Shown one piece after another: positions 34,601 to 46,054 of a DNA stretch of 64,000 nt. Source of the DNA: Protula sp. h YS-2021 (taxonomy: Eukaryota; Annelida; Polychaeta; Sabellida; Serpulidae); the NCBI GenBank assembly GCA_949752745.1, contig OX457025.1:102031524-102095523 (forward strand), written 5' to 3'. The translations under genes were made by a program, and so were the position numbers. The notes beneath the pieces were generated by a model. It was not told where the DNA came from, did not search any database, and saw only the letters and a program-made list of their open reading frames with translations. The first letter of the stretch is position 1. The number at the start of each line of letters is the position of its first letter.

Positions 34601-37600
34601 CCAGTGCGCACGTTTATTCAACTTGCGTTGATGAGTGGTTCGCATTTCGAACCACTGCGCATGCTTATTTAACGTGCGTCGATGCGCGTTTCTTATTTCA
34701 GGCCAATGCGCATATTTCTTTAACTTGAGTTGATGCGCGGTTCTTATTCTGGACCAGTGAACATGCTTAAGTTGTGTTGATGCGTAGTTCTTATTTTGAA
34801 TAGTGCGCATGTTATTTAAGTTGCGTTAATGCGCAGTTCGCATTTCGAACCAGTGCGCACGTTTATTTAACTTGCGTTAATGTACGGTGCTTATTTTGGT
34901 CCAGTGTGCTTGCTTATTTAGCTTGTGTTGATGTGCGGTTCGCATTTCGGACCAGTGCGCATGTTTTTAACACTTGACAAGCCTGTGGCTTGCACGGGGG
35001 TTTTTGAATTTGTGCTGTTGGTATCTTTATTTTCTTGACAGTGATCGGATTTCTTGCCATGCAAAAAGAGTGGATTTTTTGCAAGTAAATGCGAAGCATT
35101 TCACGCACAGCACGGAAGACACAGTTACTCAGCTTTGTGTGAGCTTTCACTGCGTAAATAGATAACACGGCGTATGCCTGATCAGTCAATAAAACCTTAA
35201 GTCAACAAAATCAAACACTACTCGGCTTATAAGACTGTGTTGTTTGCAGTATATTATTCAAGAAATAACCCATTGAAGGAAGTATTTTTGCGTTTTAATT
35301 TATGTCAAGTGTTTAGCATTTCGCTAGCGAAATGAGGTTCTTGTTTAACACTTGACAAGCCTTTGGCTTGCAAGGGTTATATGAATTTGTGCGAGCAATA
35401 TTCGTCCTTTTTTTTTCTTCTTGACAGTTTTTCCGATTTTTTGTGTCTTCTTCTTCTCTGAAACTATGGGCCCTACGACCATGAAACTTGGGACTTATGA
35501 AGAGCTTGATCTGAACATGTGCATGTCACTTTTTATTTTCGTCTTTGATTTCGTTTTCTTTGTTAAAACGCCATGTGAAAAGAGTGTATTTTTTGCAAAT
35601 AAATGCGTAGCATTTAACCACAGCACAGAATACACATTTGCTTAGTGAGCTTTGTGCGAGCTCTCACTGCATGAAATAGATAACAAGGCGTATGCCTGAT
35701 CAGTCAATAAAACTTTAAGTCAACAACAACCAAACACTACTGTGTTGTGTTGTTTGCAATATATTATTCAAGAAATATCCCATTGAAGGAAGTATTTTTG
35801 CGTTTTAATTTTTGCCAAGTGTTTAACATTTCGTTAGCGGAATGAGCTTCTAGTTTTAACTTGCATTAATGCTCGGTTCCCATTTCTGGCTAGTGTGTTT
35901 GTTTATTTAGCTTGCGTTGATGAGTGGTTCGCATTTTGGACCAGTGCGCATATTTATTTAACTTGTGTTGATGCACGGTAATTATTTTGAACCAGTGCAA
36001 ATATTTATTTAACTTGCGCTGATGTGCGGTTCGCATTTTGGACCAGTGTACTTGTTTCTTTAGGTTGCGCTGATGCGCGGTTCGCATTTCGGACCAGTGC
36101 GCAGGTCCATTTAACTTGCGTTGACACGCGATTTGCATTTCGGACCAGTATGCACGTTTATTTATATCCCGTCGATGCCCGACTCTTATGTCTATTCAAC
36201 TTGTGTCGATTCGTGGTTCTTTCTTCGGACCACTGCGCATGTTTACTTTACTTGCGTTGATACGCGGTGCTTATTTTGGACCAGTTCGCATGTTTATTTC
36301 ACTTCCGTCGAAGCGCAGTTCGCATTTCGGGCCATTGCGAATGTTTATTTAACTTGTGTTGATGCGTGGTTCTAATTTCAGACAACTGCGCATGTTTCTT
36401 TGGATTGCATTGATGCGCGGTTCTTTTTTCGGACCAGTGCGCATATTTATTTAAGTTTTGTTGATGCGCGGTGCTTATTTGGACCAAGTGCACATGTTTA
36501 TTTAACTTGCGTTGATGTGCGGTTCGCATTTCGGAACACTGCGCATGTTTATTTAACTTGTCTCGATGTGCAGTTCGCATTTCGGACCAGTGCGCATGTT
36601 TCTTTTGGTTGCGTTGATGCGCGGTTCGCATTTCGGACCACTGCGCATGTCTATTCAACTTGCGTCGATGCGTGGTTCATTTTTTTCGGACCAGTGCGCA
36701 TGTTTATTTAACTTGCGTTGATGCGCGGTGCTTATTTTGGATTATTGCGCATGTTTATGTAATTTGCCTCGATGTCCGGTTGTTAAATATGACTATTGCG
36801 CAAGTTCATTTAACTTGCGTTTACGTGCTGTAGGAGGATATTCATTTCATTTTTTTTTCAACAATTCCGAAAAAGAATTTATAAGTTTTCCAATGCACTC
36901 AAAAAGCACAAGCCGTATGCACGACTTCCTAGAGACGGCTCATATCAAAATTAAATGAAATCTGATAAAAACTGTAGGAGGAAATGCATTTTAAATTTTT
37001 TTCTTCAAAAATTCCCTGATCGACTCAAAAAGCACAGGCCGTATTCACGACACCCTAAGCATGCCTCAGCCCCAAAATAAATGATGTCTGATCAAAACTG
37101 TAGGAGAAGATGCATTTTGAGGTATTTTCATCAAAAATTCTCCCCAAAATCAAAAATTCCCAAGTCGAGTTAAACAGCACAAGCCATACGCCAGACCCAC
37201 TTAAGGATGCCTCACACCAAAAATAAATGAAATCGGATAAAAACTGTAGGAGGAAATGCATTTTGAAGTTTTTCTTCAAAAATTCCCTAAAAATACAGAA
37301 ATTGTTGGGTCGACTAAAAAACTGCAAGCCGTACGCTCAACCCTTATGGAAAAAAGAAATCGGTTAAAAACTGTAAGGGGGACTGCATTTTGAAGTTTTT
37401 TCTTCAAACACTCCCTAAAAATACAAAAATTGTCCGATCGACCAAAAAAGCACAAGCCGTATGCATGACCCTGTAGGGGTGCCTCACACCAAAAATAACT
37501 CACATCGGATCAAAAATGTAGGAGGAGATACATTTAAAAAATTTTTCTTCAAAAATTCCCCAAAAATTCAAAAATGACCCGATCGACTAAAAAGCACAAG

Positions 37601-40600
37601 CCGTATGCATGACCGCTTAGGGATGCCACACACCAAAAATAATTTACATCGAATTAAAATTGTAGGAGTTGACGCATTTTGAATTATTTTCGAAATTTTT
37701 GCTTCAAAAATTTTCCAAAAATACAAAAATTGTTCGATCGACTAAAAAAAGCACAAGCCGTATGCACGACCCTTTAGGGGTGCCTCATATCAAAAATAAA
37801 TGACATCGGGTCAAAAATGCACGAGGAGATATATTTTAAATTTTTTTCTTCAAAAATTCGTTAAAAATTAAAAAATCACCCGATCGACTAGAAAAGCACA
37901 AGCCGTATGCACGACCCCTTAGGGATGCCTCACACCAAAAGTAAATGACATCGGATAAAATGTAGGAGATACACTTTAATTTTTTTTCTTCAAAAATTCC
38001 CCAAAAATTCAAAAATCACCCGATCCACCAGAAAAGCATAAGCCGTATGCATGACCGCTTAGGGATGCCTCACACAAAAAATAAACGACATCGAATCAAA
38101 ATTGTAGCAGTAGATGCATTTTGAATTATTTTCGAGATTTTTGCTTAAAAAATTCCCCAAAAATACAAAAATTGTTCGATCGACTAAACAAGCATGTCCA
38201 GGGACATGGTGACCAGCCGTGACCTACAGAATATATATCCAAGAATCACAGACAAAATCATGATCAAATTCGCAGACAGCGGTTACGAAAAAAGCCGTAA
38301 CTGAATGGAGAAAATATTCGCTCACTTGATCGATGTAGTTGTGGCTGATGAGGAGTCATTCTTTCAATTCTTTCATAAGGGGAAAAAATTAAAAATGCCC
38401 CCCATTTGGCCAATTTTTGGCGGATCGCCAAAATGAGTCATTTTCAAAAGAGGCCTACCTAGGGAGTATTCGTGCAAAATTTGAAGAAAATCTGATCAAA
38501 ATTGTGGGAGAAGAAGCATTTTGAAAATTGGCAACCACAAAATTAAAATGTCCCCCGTTTGGCCAATTTTGGGCGGATCACCAAAAAGAGCAAATTTTCA
38601 AGAGAGGTCTACCCAGAGAACAAGTATCCAAAATCGGAAAAGAATCCGATCAAAATTGTGGGAGAAAAAGGAATTTGAAAATTTGACACCAAAAAATTAA
38701 AAAATGTCCCCCATTTAGCCAATTTTTGGCGATCGCCAAAACGAGTAATTTTTCAAAAGAGGTCAACCCAAGGAAAATTGGTGCAAAATTTGAAGAAAAT
38801 GTGATCAAAATTGTGGGAGAAGAAGCATTTTGAAAATTGGCAACCACAAAATTACAAATGTCCTCCATTTGGCCAATTTTTGGCGGATCACCAAAAAGAG
38901 CAAATTTTCAAGAGAGGTCTACCCAGAGAACAAGTATCCAAAATCGAAAAAGAATCCGATCAAAATTGTGGGAGAAAAAGGAATTTGAAAATTTGACACC
39001 AAAAAATTAAAAAATGTCCCCCATTTAGCCAATTTTTGGCGGATCGCCAAAACGAGTAATTTTTCAAAAGAGGTCAAACCAGGGAATATTGGTGCAAAAT
39101 TTGAAGAAAATCTGATCAAAATTGTGGGAGAAGAAGCATTTTGAAAATTTGCAACCACAAAATTACAAATGTCCCCCATTTAGCCAATTTTTGGTGGATC
39201 GCCAAAAAGAGTAACTTTTCAAGAGAGGTCTACCTAGAGAACAAGTATCCTAAATTGGAAAAGAATCCGATCAAAATTGTGGGAGTAGAAGCAATTTGAA
39301 AATTTGACACAAAAAATTAAAAAATGTCCCCCATTTGGCAAATTTTTGGCGGATCGCCAAAATGAGTAATTTTTCAAAAGAGGTTAACCTAGGGAACATT
39401 GGTGCAAAATTTGAAGAAAATATGATCAAAATTGTGGGAGAAGAAGCATTTTGAAAATTGGCAACCACAAAATTACAAATGTCCCCCATTTGGCCAATTT
39501 TTGGCGGATCGCCAAAAAAAAAAGTAATTTTTCAAAAGAGATCTATCTTGAGAACAACTATCAAAAATTGAAAAGGAATCCGATCAAAATTGTGCGAGAA
39601 GCAATTTGAAAATTGTAAATCAAAAAATTTGAAAATGTCCCCCATTTGGCCAATTTTTGGCGGATCGCCAAAATAAGTAATTTTTCAAAAGAGGTCTACC
39701 TAGGGAATATGGGTGCAAAATTTGAAGAAAATCTGATCAAAATTGTGGGAGAAAAAGCATTTTGAAACGAGCAACCACAAAATTACAAATGCCCCCCATT
39801 TGGCCAATTTTTGGCGGATCGCCAAAAAAAGTAATTTTTCACGAGAGGTCTACCTTGAGAACAACTATCAAAAATTGAAAAGGAATCCGATTAAAATTGT
39901 GCGAGAAGAAGCAATTTGACAATTTGACACCAAAAAATTAAAAAATGTCCCCCATTTGGCCAATTTTTGGCGGATCGCCAAAATGAGTAATTTTTAAAAG
40001 AGGCCTACCTAGGGAATATTCGTGCAAAATTTGAAGAAAATCTGACCAAAATTGTGGGAGAAGAAGCATTTTGAAAATTGGCAACCACAAAATTACAAAT
40101 GTCCCCCATTTAGCCAATTTTTGGCGGATCGCCAAAAAGAGTAACTTTTCAAGAGAGGTCTACCTAGAGAACAAGTATCCTAAATTGGAAAAGAATCCGA
40201 TCAAAATTGTGGGAGTAGAAGCAATTTGAAAATTTGACACAAAAAATTAAAAAATGTCCCCCATTTGGCAAATTTTTGGCGGATCGCCAAAATGAGTAAT
40301 TTTTCAAAAGAGGTTAACCTAGGGAATATTGGTGCAAAATTTGAAGAAAATATGATCAAAATTGTGGGAGAAGAAGCATTTTGAAAATTGGCAACCACAA
40401 AATTACAAATGTCCCCCATTTGGCCAATTTTTGGCGGATCGCCAAAAAAAAAGTAATTTTTCAAAAGAGATCTATCTTGAGAACAACTATCAAAAATTGA
40501 AAAGGAATCCGATCAAAATTGTGCGAGAAGCAATTTGAAAATCGTAAATCAAAAAATTTGAAAATGTCCCCCATTTGGCCAATTTTTGGCGGATCGCCAA

Positions 40601-43600
40601 AATAAGTAATTTTTCAAAAGAGGTCTACCTAGGGAATATGGGTGCAAAATTTGAAGAAAATCTGATCAAAATTGTGGGAGAAAAAGCATTTTGAAACGAG
40701 CAACCACAAAATTACAAATGCCCCCCATTTGGCCAATTTTTGGCGGATCGCCAAAAAAAGTAATTTTTCACGAGAGGTCTTCCTTGAGAACAACTATCAA
40801 AAATTGAAAAGGAATCCGATTAAAATTGTGCGAGAAGAAGCAATTTGACAATTTGACACCAAAAAATTAAAAAATGTCCCCCATTTGGCCAATTTTTGGC
40901 GGATCGCCAAAATGAGTAATTTTTAAAAGAGGCCTACCTAGGGAATATTCGTGCAAAATTTGAAGAAAATCTGACCAAAATTGTGGGAGAAGAAGCATTT
41001 TGAAAATTGGCAACCACAAAATTACAAATGTCCCCCATTTAGCCAATTTTTGGCGGATCGCCAAAAAAAGTAAATGTTTAAGAGAGGTCTACCTAGAGAA
41101 CAACTATCCAAAATTGGAAAGGAATCCGATCAAAATTGTGGGAGAAGCGATTTGAAAATTTTACACCAAAAAATTTAAAAATGTCCCCCATTTGGCCAAT
41201 TTTTGGCGGATCGCCTCATTTTTCAAAAGAGGCCTACCTAGGGAATATTCGTGCAAAATTTGAAGAAAATCTGGCCAAAATTGTGGGATAAGAAGCATTT
41301 TGAAAATTGGCAACCGAAAAATTTCAAATGTCCCCCATTTAGCCAATTTTTGGCGGATCGCCAAAAAAAATAATTTTTAAAAAGAGGCCTACCTAGAGAA
41401 CATTCGTGTATAATTTGAGAGGAATCCGATCAAAATTGAAGGAGAAGAAGCATTTTAAGTATAAGTTTACACACGTTCATACACACATACATACGGACGA
41501 CGGATACCCCTCTATTGATAAGATAAGACCAGCCCGACATAGTCGGCTGGTCTAAAAAGCACAAGCCGTATGCACGACCCTTTAGGGGTGCCTCATACCA
41601 AAAATAAATGACATCGGATCAAAAATGCAGGAGGAGATACATTTTAAAATTTTTTCTTCAAAAATTCGCCAAAAATTCAAAAATCACCCGATCCACTAGG
41701 AAAGCACAAGCCATATGCATGACCGCTTAGGGATACATCACACCAAAAATAAATGACATCGAATCAAAATTGTAGGAGTAGATGCATTTTGAATTATTTT
41801 CGAGATTTTTGCTTAAAAAATACCCCAAAAATACAAAAATTGTTCGATCGACTAAAAAAGCACAAGCCGTATGCACGACCCTTTAGGGGTGCCTCATACC
41901 AAAAATAAATGACATCGGATCAAAAATGCAGGAGGAGATACATTTTAAAATTTTTTCTTCAAAAATTCGCCAAAAATTCAAAAATCATCCGATCGACTAG
42001 AAAAGCACAAGCCGTATGCACGACCCCCTAGGGATGGCTCACACCAAAAATAAATGACATCGGATCAAAATTGTAGGAGGAGATGCTTTTTGAAACAAAG
42101 TTTACTAAATAAACAACTAACTAACTAACTAACTAACTAACTTACTAACTAACGAACGCCACCGCAAACCGATAGGAATACCCCAGCTTACGTGTAACGT
42201 CAGCTGGGCTAAAAATGGAAAGGCGCATTGAGGAACACAAAATCACAAACAGAGGAACAATAAGGAATACACAGACACATTCAGTAACGTACAAATATTA
42301 ACAGACATAATGAGGAACATAAACGAACAGACAGAAACACACACTGAGGAACACGGAGGAACACTGCTCACCTGGACGGCTTGCTGTTCCTCTTCCACAA
42401 GCTGCGCGGGGAACGCGGCCGGCGCGGGCTTGGGCATGTAGTCGCGGGGGTTCGGCACCCACTGACCCGACGCAGCCCTGTTCATGATCGTCAGCGCTTT
42501 GTTAAACTCGTCTGGAAACAGAAACAGAAGAGTTCAAATGAATTTTTCAAGTAAATATTTCACATTAAAACGGAAAATATCTCGAGTTTGAGAAAAAAAA
42601 TAGTTCTAGTTGATAGGTAAATGACAGCTGACGATAAAGATGAAAGAAAGCCTGTCACTTTGAAAGAAAGAGAGAACGATCGAACGGACGAAAGAAAGAA
42701 AGGGTGACTGAGAGAGAAAGGTGATGGGTGATGAGTGGCTGAGAGAGAAAGGTGATGGGTGATGGGTGACTGAGAGAGAAAGGTGATGGGTGACTGAGAG
42801 AGAAAGGTGATGGGTGACTGAGAGAGAAAGCTGATGGGTGATGGGTGACTGAGAGAGAAAGGTGATGGGTGACGGGTGGCTGAGAGAGAATGGTGATGGG
42901 TGATGGGTGACTGAGAGAGAAAGGTGATGGGTGACTGAGAGAGAAAGGTGATGGGTGATGGGTGACTGAGAGAGAAAGGTGATGGGTGGCTGAGAGAGAA
43001 AGGTGATGGGTGATGAATGGCTGAGAGAGAAAGGTGATGGGTGATGGGTGACTGAGAGAGAAAGGTCATGGGTGACTGAGAGAGAAAGGTGATGGGTGAT
43101 CGGTGACTGAGAGAGAAAGGTCATGGGTGACTGAGAGAGAAAGGTGATGGGTGACTGAGAGAGAAAGGTGATGGGTGACGGGTGGCTGAGAGAGAAAGGT
43201 GATGGGTGATGGGTGACTGAGAGAGAAAGGTGATGGGTGATGGGTGACTGAGAAAGAAAGGTGATGGGTGATGGTTGACTGAGAGAGAAAGGTGATGGGT
43301 GATGGGTGACTGAGAAAGAAAGGTGATGGGTGATGGTTGACTGAGAGAGAAAGGTGATGGGTGATGGGTGACTGAGAAAGAAAGGTGATGGGTGATGGTT
43401 GACTGAGAGAGAAAGGTGATGGGTGACTGAGAAAGAAAGGTGATGGATGATGGTTGACTGAGAGAGAAAGGTGATGGGTGATGGGTGACTGAGAGAGAAA
43501 GGTGATGGGTGATGGGTGACTGAGAAAGAAAGGTGATGGGTGACTGAGAAAGAAAGGTGATGGGTGATGGTTGACTGAGAGAGAAAGGTGATGGGTGACT

Positions 43601-43884
43601 GAGAAAGAAAGGTGATGGGTGATGGTTGACTGAGAGAGAAAGGTGATCGGTGACTGAGAGAGAAAGGTGATGGGTGACTGAGAAAGAAAGGTGATGGGTG
43701 ATGGGTGACTGAGAAAGAAAGGTGATGGGTGATGGGTGATTGACAAAGGTGCGCACGTCACTGGGGCCTTACCTTTGATGGGTGGCTGACTGAGCAGAGC
43801 GTCGGCAAACATGCTCTTCCAGCCGCTGTACCACTTGCTCACCTCGTCGTAGTTTGGGCTGTTGCCCAGCCACTGACACAGCAC
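30874..43884 (-). CDS. TFIP11: Tuftelin-interacting protein 11, last three exons (5' part missing)
   Basis: Exons in transcript order are 43884-43773, 42511-42372 and 31113-30874. Phases agree (0/1, 1/0, 0/stop), giving the C-terminal 163 residues. TFIP11 (Ntr1/Spp382 in yeast) acts in the nucleus with the helicase DHX15 to release the intron lariat and take spliceosomes apart. Diagnostic segments are [20 protein letters not shown] then [28 protein letters not shown]; and the C-terminal [40 protein letters not shown] then [11 protein letters not shown]. Order and spacing match the vertebrate protein from memory of the family. The G-patch and earlier exons are not found in the window. The last intron is about 11.3 kb and packed with satellites; the preceding one (1.26 kb) carries a 24/31-bp array. 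Confidence 0.9.
31099..31500. repeat. ~205-bp tandem duplication spanning the TFIP11 acceptor
   Basis: Copy 1 (about 31099-31300) and copy 2 (about 31308-31500) share GTGGCCGCGCGCTCCCTAAA, ACACGGCACAGTCACA, a poly-T/poly-G block, GAGAACAGGTTGGTAGTGG, CATTTTCTACAT and GCGTATTATGTCA..GTAACCACTTGCA. Confidence 0.88.
31617..31687. repeat. (ATT)n microsatellite
   Basis: About 23 ATT units. The poly-Ile minus-strand frame is an artefact. Confidence 0.97.
31688..32247. other. TFIP11 intron, unannotated part
   Basis: Poly-A and poly-G tracts near 31797 and 32143; otherwise nothing recognised. Confidence 0.45.
32248..32516. repeat. ~70-bp tandem repeat, four copies
   Basis: The unit carries CAGTCACTAACACCTGA, AATCCCCTATGTCTGC and an A-TACCCCC-TCCC run. 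The middle copies are closest. Confidence 0.85.
32900..33812. mobile_element. Satellite-cored non-autonomous element A (five internal units)
   Basis: About five tandem units of about 145 bp contain CAGCTGGGCCAATGTCCTTG, GGCTCATTTACAATACC and ATGTAGGCTTGAGTGTGTTA. The left edge carries TTTCCCCCGCCGGCG. The right end has a GACGGACG microsatellite, then hairpin GTCCCCC-ggc-GGGGGAC (33786-33802), then CTATAAAA. A single-unit relative is at 58.69 kb. It resembles the bivalve 'pearl' plan (arms, tandem core, tetranucleotide tract), or Helentron-derived elements. No coding capacity is seen; the 217-codon frame is repeat translation. Confidence 0.7.
34064..34966. repeat. 51-bp satellite, left block (about 17 copies)
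   Basis: The unit contains TTTATTTAACTTGCGTTGAT, GCGCGGTTCGCATTTCGGAC and CAGTGCGCATG. Because 51 is a multiple of three, long frames run through it on both strands without being genes. Confidence 0.92.
34971..35855. mobile_element. Two tandem hairpin-ended elements inserted in the 51-bp satellite
   Basis: Copy 1 is 34971-35344 and copy 2 is 35349-35855. TTAA stands at the left, middle and right junctions. Each begins CACTTGACAAGCC with a small stem (AAGCC..GGCTT). Each has the inverse of its start (TGTCAAGTGTT at 35303-35313 in copy 1) about 30 bases before the right end, followed by palindrome CATTTCGCTAGCGAAATG (35317-35334). Subterminal inverted repeats plus a 3' hairpin recall Helentron-type elements; the TTAA junctions would also suit a piggyBac-type MITE. 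Confidence 0.65.
35860..36785. repeat. 51-bp satellite, right block (about 18 copies)
   Basis: Same unit and phase as the block at 34.06-34.97 kb, from which it was separated by the inserted element pair. Confidence 0.92.
36828..38190. mobile_element. Satellite-cored element B, left part
   Basis: Eight or so units of about 165 bp with GCACAAGCCGTATGCACGAC, CCTTAGGG.TGCCTCACACC, AAAAATAAATGACATCGGAT and TGTAGGAGGAGATGCATTTT. It is interrupted at about 38190 by element C and resumes at 41554. Confidence 0.8.
38191..41553. mobile_element. Satellite-cored element C, nested in element B
   Basis: The left edge has the palindrome CATGTCCAGGGACATG (38193-38208) and GACCAGCC (38211). The core is about 20 units of about 155 bp with two alternating variants (CCCCCATTTGGCCAATTTTTGG, CGGATCGCCAAAA, TGTGGGAGAAGAAGCATTTTG). 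The right edge has a CACA/CATA/ACGG tract (41465-41500), GGATACCCC, and a 12-bp stem hairpin, AGACCAGCC(C)GAC..GTCGGCTGGTCT (41526-41553). The right-end stem is the inverse of the left-edge GACCAGCC. After it, element B resumes with AAAAAGCACAAGCCG. Minus-strand frames of 65-87 codons recur with the unit and are not treated as genes. Confidence 0.78.
39178..41036. repeat. 930-bp higher-order duplication within element C
   Basis: Six consecutive units at about 39178-40107 are repeated at about 40108-41036, almost identical, including private variants such as TCCTAAATTGG, GTGGGAGTAGAAGC and GAAACGAGCAACC. Confidence 0.85.
41554..42215. mobile_element. Satellite-cored element B, right part and 3' end
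   Basis: Three more 165-bp units, then GAGATGCTTTTTGAAACAAAG, an (AACT)n tract (42113-42150), and an 11-bp stem hairpin, CCCAGCTtACGT-gta-ACGTcAGCTGGG (42182-42208), followed by CTAAAAA. Confidence 0.78.
42372..42511 (-). CDS. TFIP11: TFIP11 penultimate exon
   Basis: The acceptor is tctgtttccag and the donor CAG|GTGAGC. It encodes [20 protein letters not shown] then a Pro/Ala-rich linker and EEEQQAVQ. The Asp codon is split with the previous exon. The linker is shorter and more Pro-rich than in vertebrates, as far as I can judge. Confidence 0.88.
42690..43742. repeat. 24/31-bp minisatellite in a TFIP11 intron
   Basis: The unit is GGTGATGGGTGACTGAGAGA plus GAAA, with a GATGGGT step doubled in many copies. 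Overlapping frames give Ser/His/Pro repeats read into exon 43773-43884; they are not exon extensions. Confidence 0.95.
43773..43884 (-). CDS. TFIP11: TFIP11 antepenultimate exon
   Basis: The acceptor is tgtgtgtttcag and the donor AAAG|GTAAGG. It encodes 37 residues, including [20 protein letters not shown] and [10 protein letters not shown], a hallmark helix pair of the C-terminal domain. The frame reads on into the intronic minisatellite, which is not coding. Confidence 0.88.
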
Positions 43885-44270
43885 CTGAAACACACACACA
43901 GGACTTTCCAACCACCTGACATTAGCAACTACTCACTTTTATGAATACCAAGCCCAGAGGGAGGAATAGTGGGCATGGTGATGGCGGGGGGGGGGGGGGA
44001 GTGGACGTTGGTGAACGTCAATTCGTGCACTTACGGACTTTTTCATATCTGTGCATTTTTGGAGTTTTGTTAAAACTAAATAAAACCAGAAGCTTGTATA
44101 GAAAATGGAGATAAATGTGGTGCTCATAATTGTGAGCTGCCAGATTATCGCCCATTAACCTCACATTATCGCCCATTTAACTTACATTATCGCCCATTAC
44201 TCTCAGGTGTCAGCGAACCAGTGAAAAATCATGATTTCCGAATTGCTGATAATTCTTTCTCCATTCATAC
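43885..44270. other. TFIP11 intron or upstream sequence
   Basis: A triple 'TTATCGCCCATT' repeat lies at 44144-44200. No further TFIP11 exon was recognised. Confidence 0.5.
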
Positions 44271-44271
44271 A

Positions 44272-45228
44272 AACTGATAACCTCACAAACTACCTCTCTA
44301 CTCACACAATCCCACAGACCAAACCTCACAAACTACCTCTCTACTCACACAGTCCCACAGATCAAACCTCAATAACTACCTCTCTACTGACACAGTCCCG
44401 CAGACCCAACCTCACAAACTACCTCTCTACTCACACAGTCCCACAGACCAAACCTCACAAACTACCTCTCTACTCAAACAGTTCCACAGACCAAACCCCA
44501 CAAATTACCTCTCTATTCACAGTCCTCCAGACCCAACCTCACAAACTACCTCTCTACTCACAGAGTCCCACAGATTAAACCTCACAAACTACCTCTCTAC
44601 TCACATAGTCCCACAGACCAAACCTCACAAACTACCTCTCTACTCACATAGTCCCACAGACCAAACCTCACAAACTACCTCTCTACTCACATAGTCCCAC
44701 AGACCAAACCTCACAAACTACCTCTCTACTCAAACAGTTCCACAGACCAAACCTCACAAACTACCTCTCTACTCACAGAGTCCCACAGATTAAACCTCAC
44801 AAACTACCTCTCTACTCACACAATCCCACACACCAAACCTCACAAACTACCTCTCTACTCACAGGGTCCCACAGACCCAAACTCACAAACTACCTCTCTA
44901 CTCACACAGTCCCACAGACCCAACGTCACAAAGTACCTCTCTACTCACATAGTCCTACAGACCCAACCTCACAAACTACCTATCTACTCACCTAGTCCTA
45001 CAGACCCAACCTCACAAACTGCCTCTCTACTCACATAGTCCTACAGACCAAACGTCACAAACTACCTCTCTACTCACACAGTCCCACAGACCCAACCTCA
45101 CAAACTATCTCTCTACTCACACAATCCCACAGACCAAACCTCACAAATCAGCTCTCTACTCACACAGCCCCACAGACCCAACCTCACAAACTACCTCTTT
45201 TCACCCAGTTCTACAGACATAACCTCAC
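44272..45228. repeat. 43-bp minisatellite, about 22 copies
   Basis: The unit has CCTCACAAACTACCTCTCTA, CTCACACAGTCCCACAGACC and AAA. Local variants (catagtc, cagagtc) form runs. Confidence 0.95.
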
Positions 45229-46054
45229 AAACTCTTTGCGCTGACAAGACCCTACACTCTTGCTCAGAAAAATCCTGGAGGCTCCTATGTCCAAGCTCTA
45301 TCACACACACACACATACACACACCCTGTGTCACAAGCGGTCGCTATTCGCATAACGCCAACCAAACTGATACAGTCACTTCACATTCCTAAAGACCCTT
45401 TCCACACCTACTCAAAAAATAAAAAATAATAAATAAATAAAAAAAAATCAGTTACTCCACTTTTGAGATGTTGGGTCTTGCTGTGATATTACTTCCATGA
45501 ACGAGCGCGAAACCAGCATGGAACCAGCGCGAATCTAGCACGGGGTTCCAAAAGAGGGCAACAAGTTTATAAGTGCTTTTTTCTGGAAAAAAAATAATCT
45601 TGATATGCAAGTTGCATAATCAGCCTGATTCATATAAATACGACGACTTTGCCGAAAGGCATTGGTGCCATATTTTTTAGGATGGTGGGAGGGGGGGGGG
45701 GAGTGGGGGGGGGCAGTGGTGGGCGGAATGAAGGTAAATGTCACACCGCAGCAGCAGCAGCAATGCGACAGCGAGTTGGTAAGCCGTGACCTTATTTCCC
45801 CCCGCACTGACTGCTTCTTTTATATCAGGCATTCTACTTTATTAATGCACGCTGCATCACGGCTGGTGTCCCTGGCTATTACTCAATCAGCGCTCGGAAT
45901 TACCGCGTGCTGTATCACGGCTGGTGTTCCTGGCTATTACTCAATCAGCCCTCAGAATTATTCTTTTGTTCGTTTTGTTTTGTTTTGTTTTTTTTGCACG
46001 CAGACTTGACACACCGATTTCTTCTTCTTCGTCTTCTTCTTCTTCTTCTTCTTC
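45229..46054. other. Non-coding sequence with a 57-bp duplication
   Basis: CATCACGGCTGGTGT..CCTGGCTATTACTCAATCAGC occurs at about 45853 and 45913. CTT microsatellite near 46018-46056. No gene seen. Confidence 0.55.

Noticed and set aside
38650..41364. Recurrent 65-87 codon minus-strand ORFs ([15 protein letters not shown] type)
   Set aside because: They follow the 155-bp satellite unit of element C, vary with it, and have no initiator or domain support.
42560..43911. Ser/His/Pro repeat ORFs (up to 281 codons) fused to the TFIP11 exon
   Set aside because: The true exon ends at a good donor at 43772; the rest is read-through into the 24/31-bp array.
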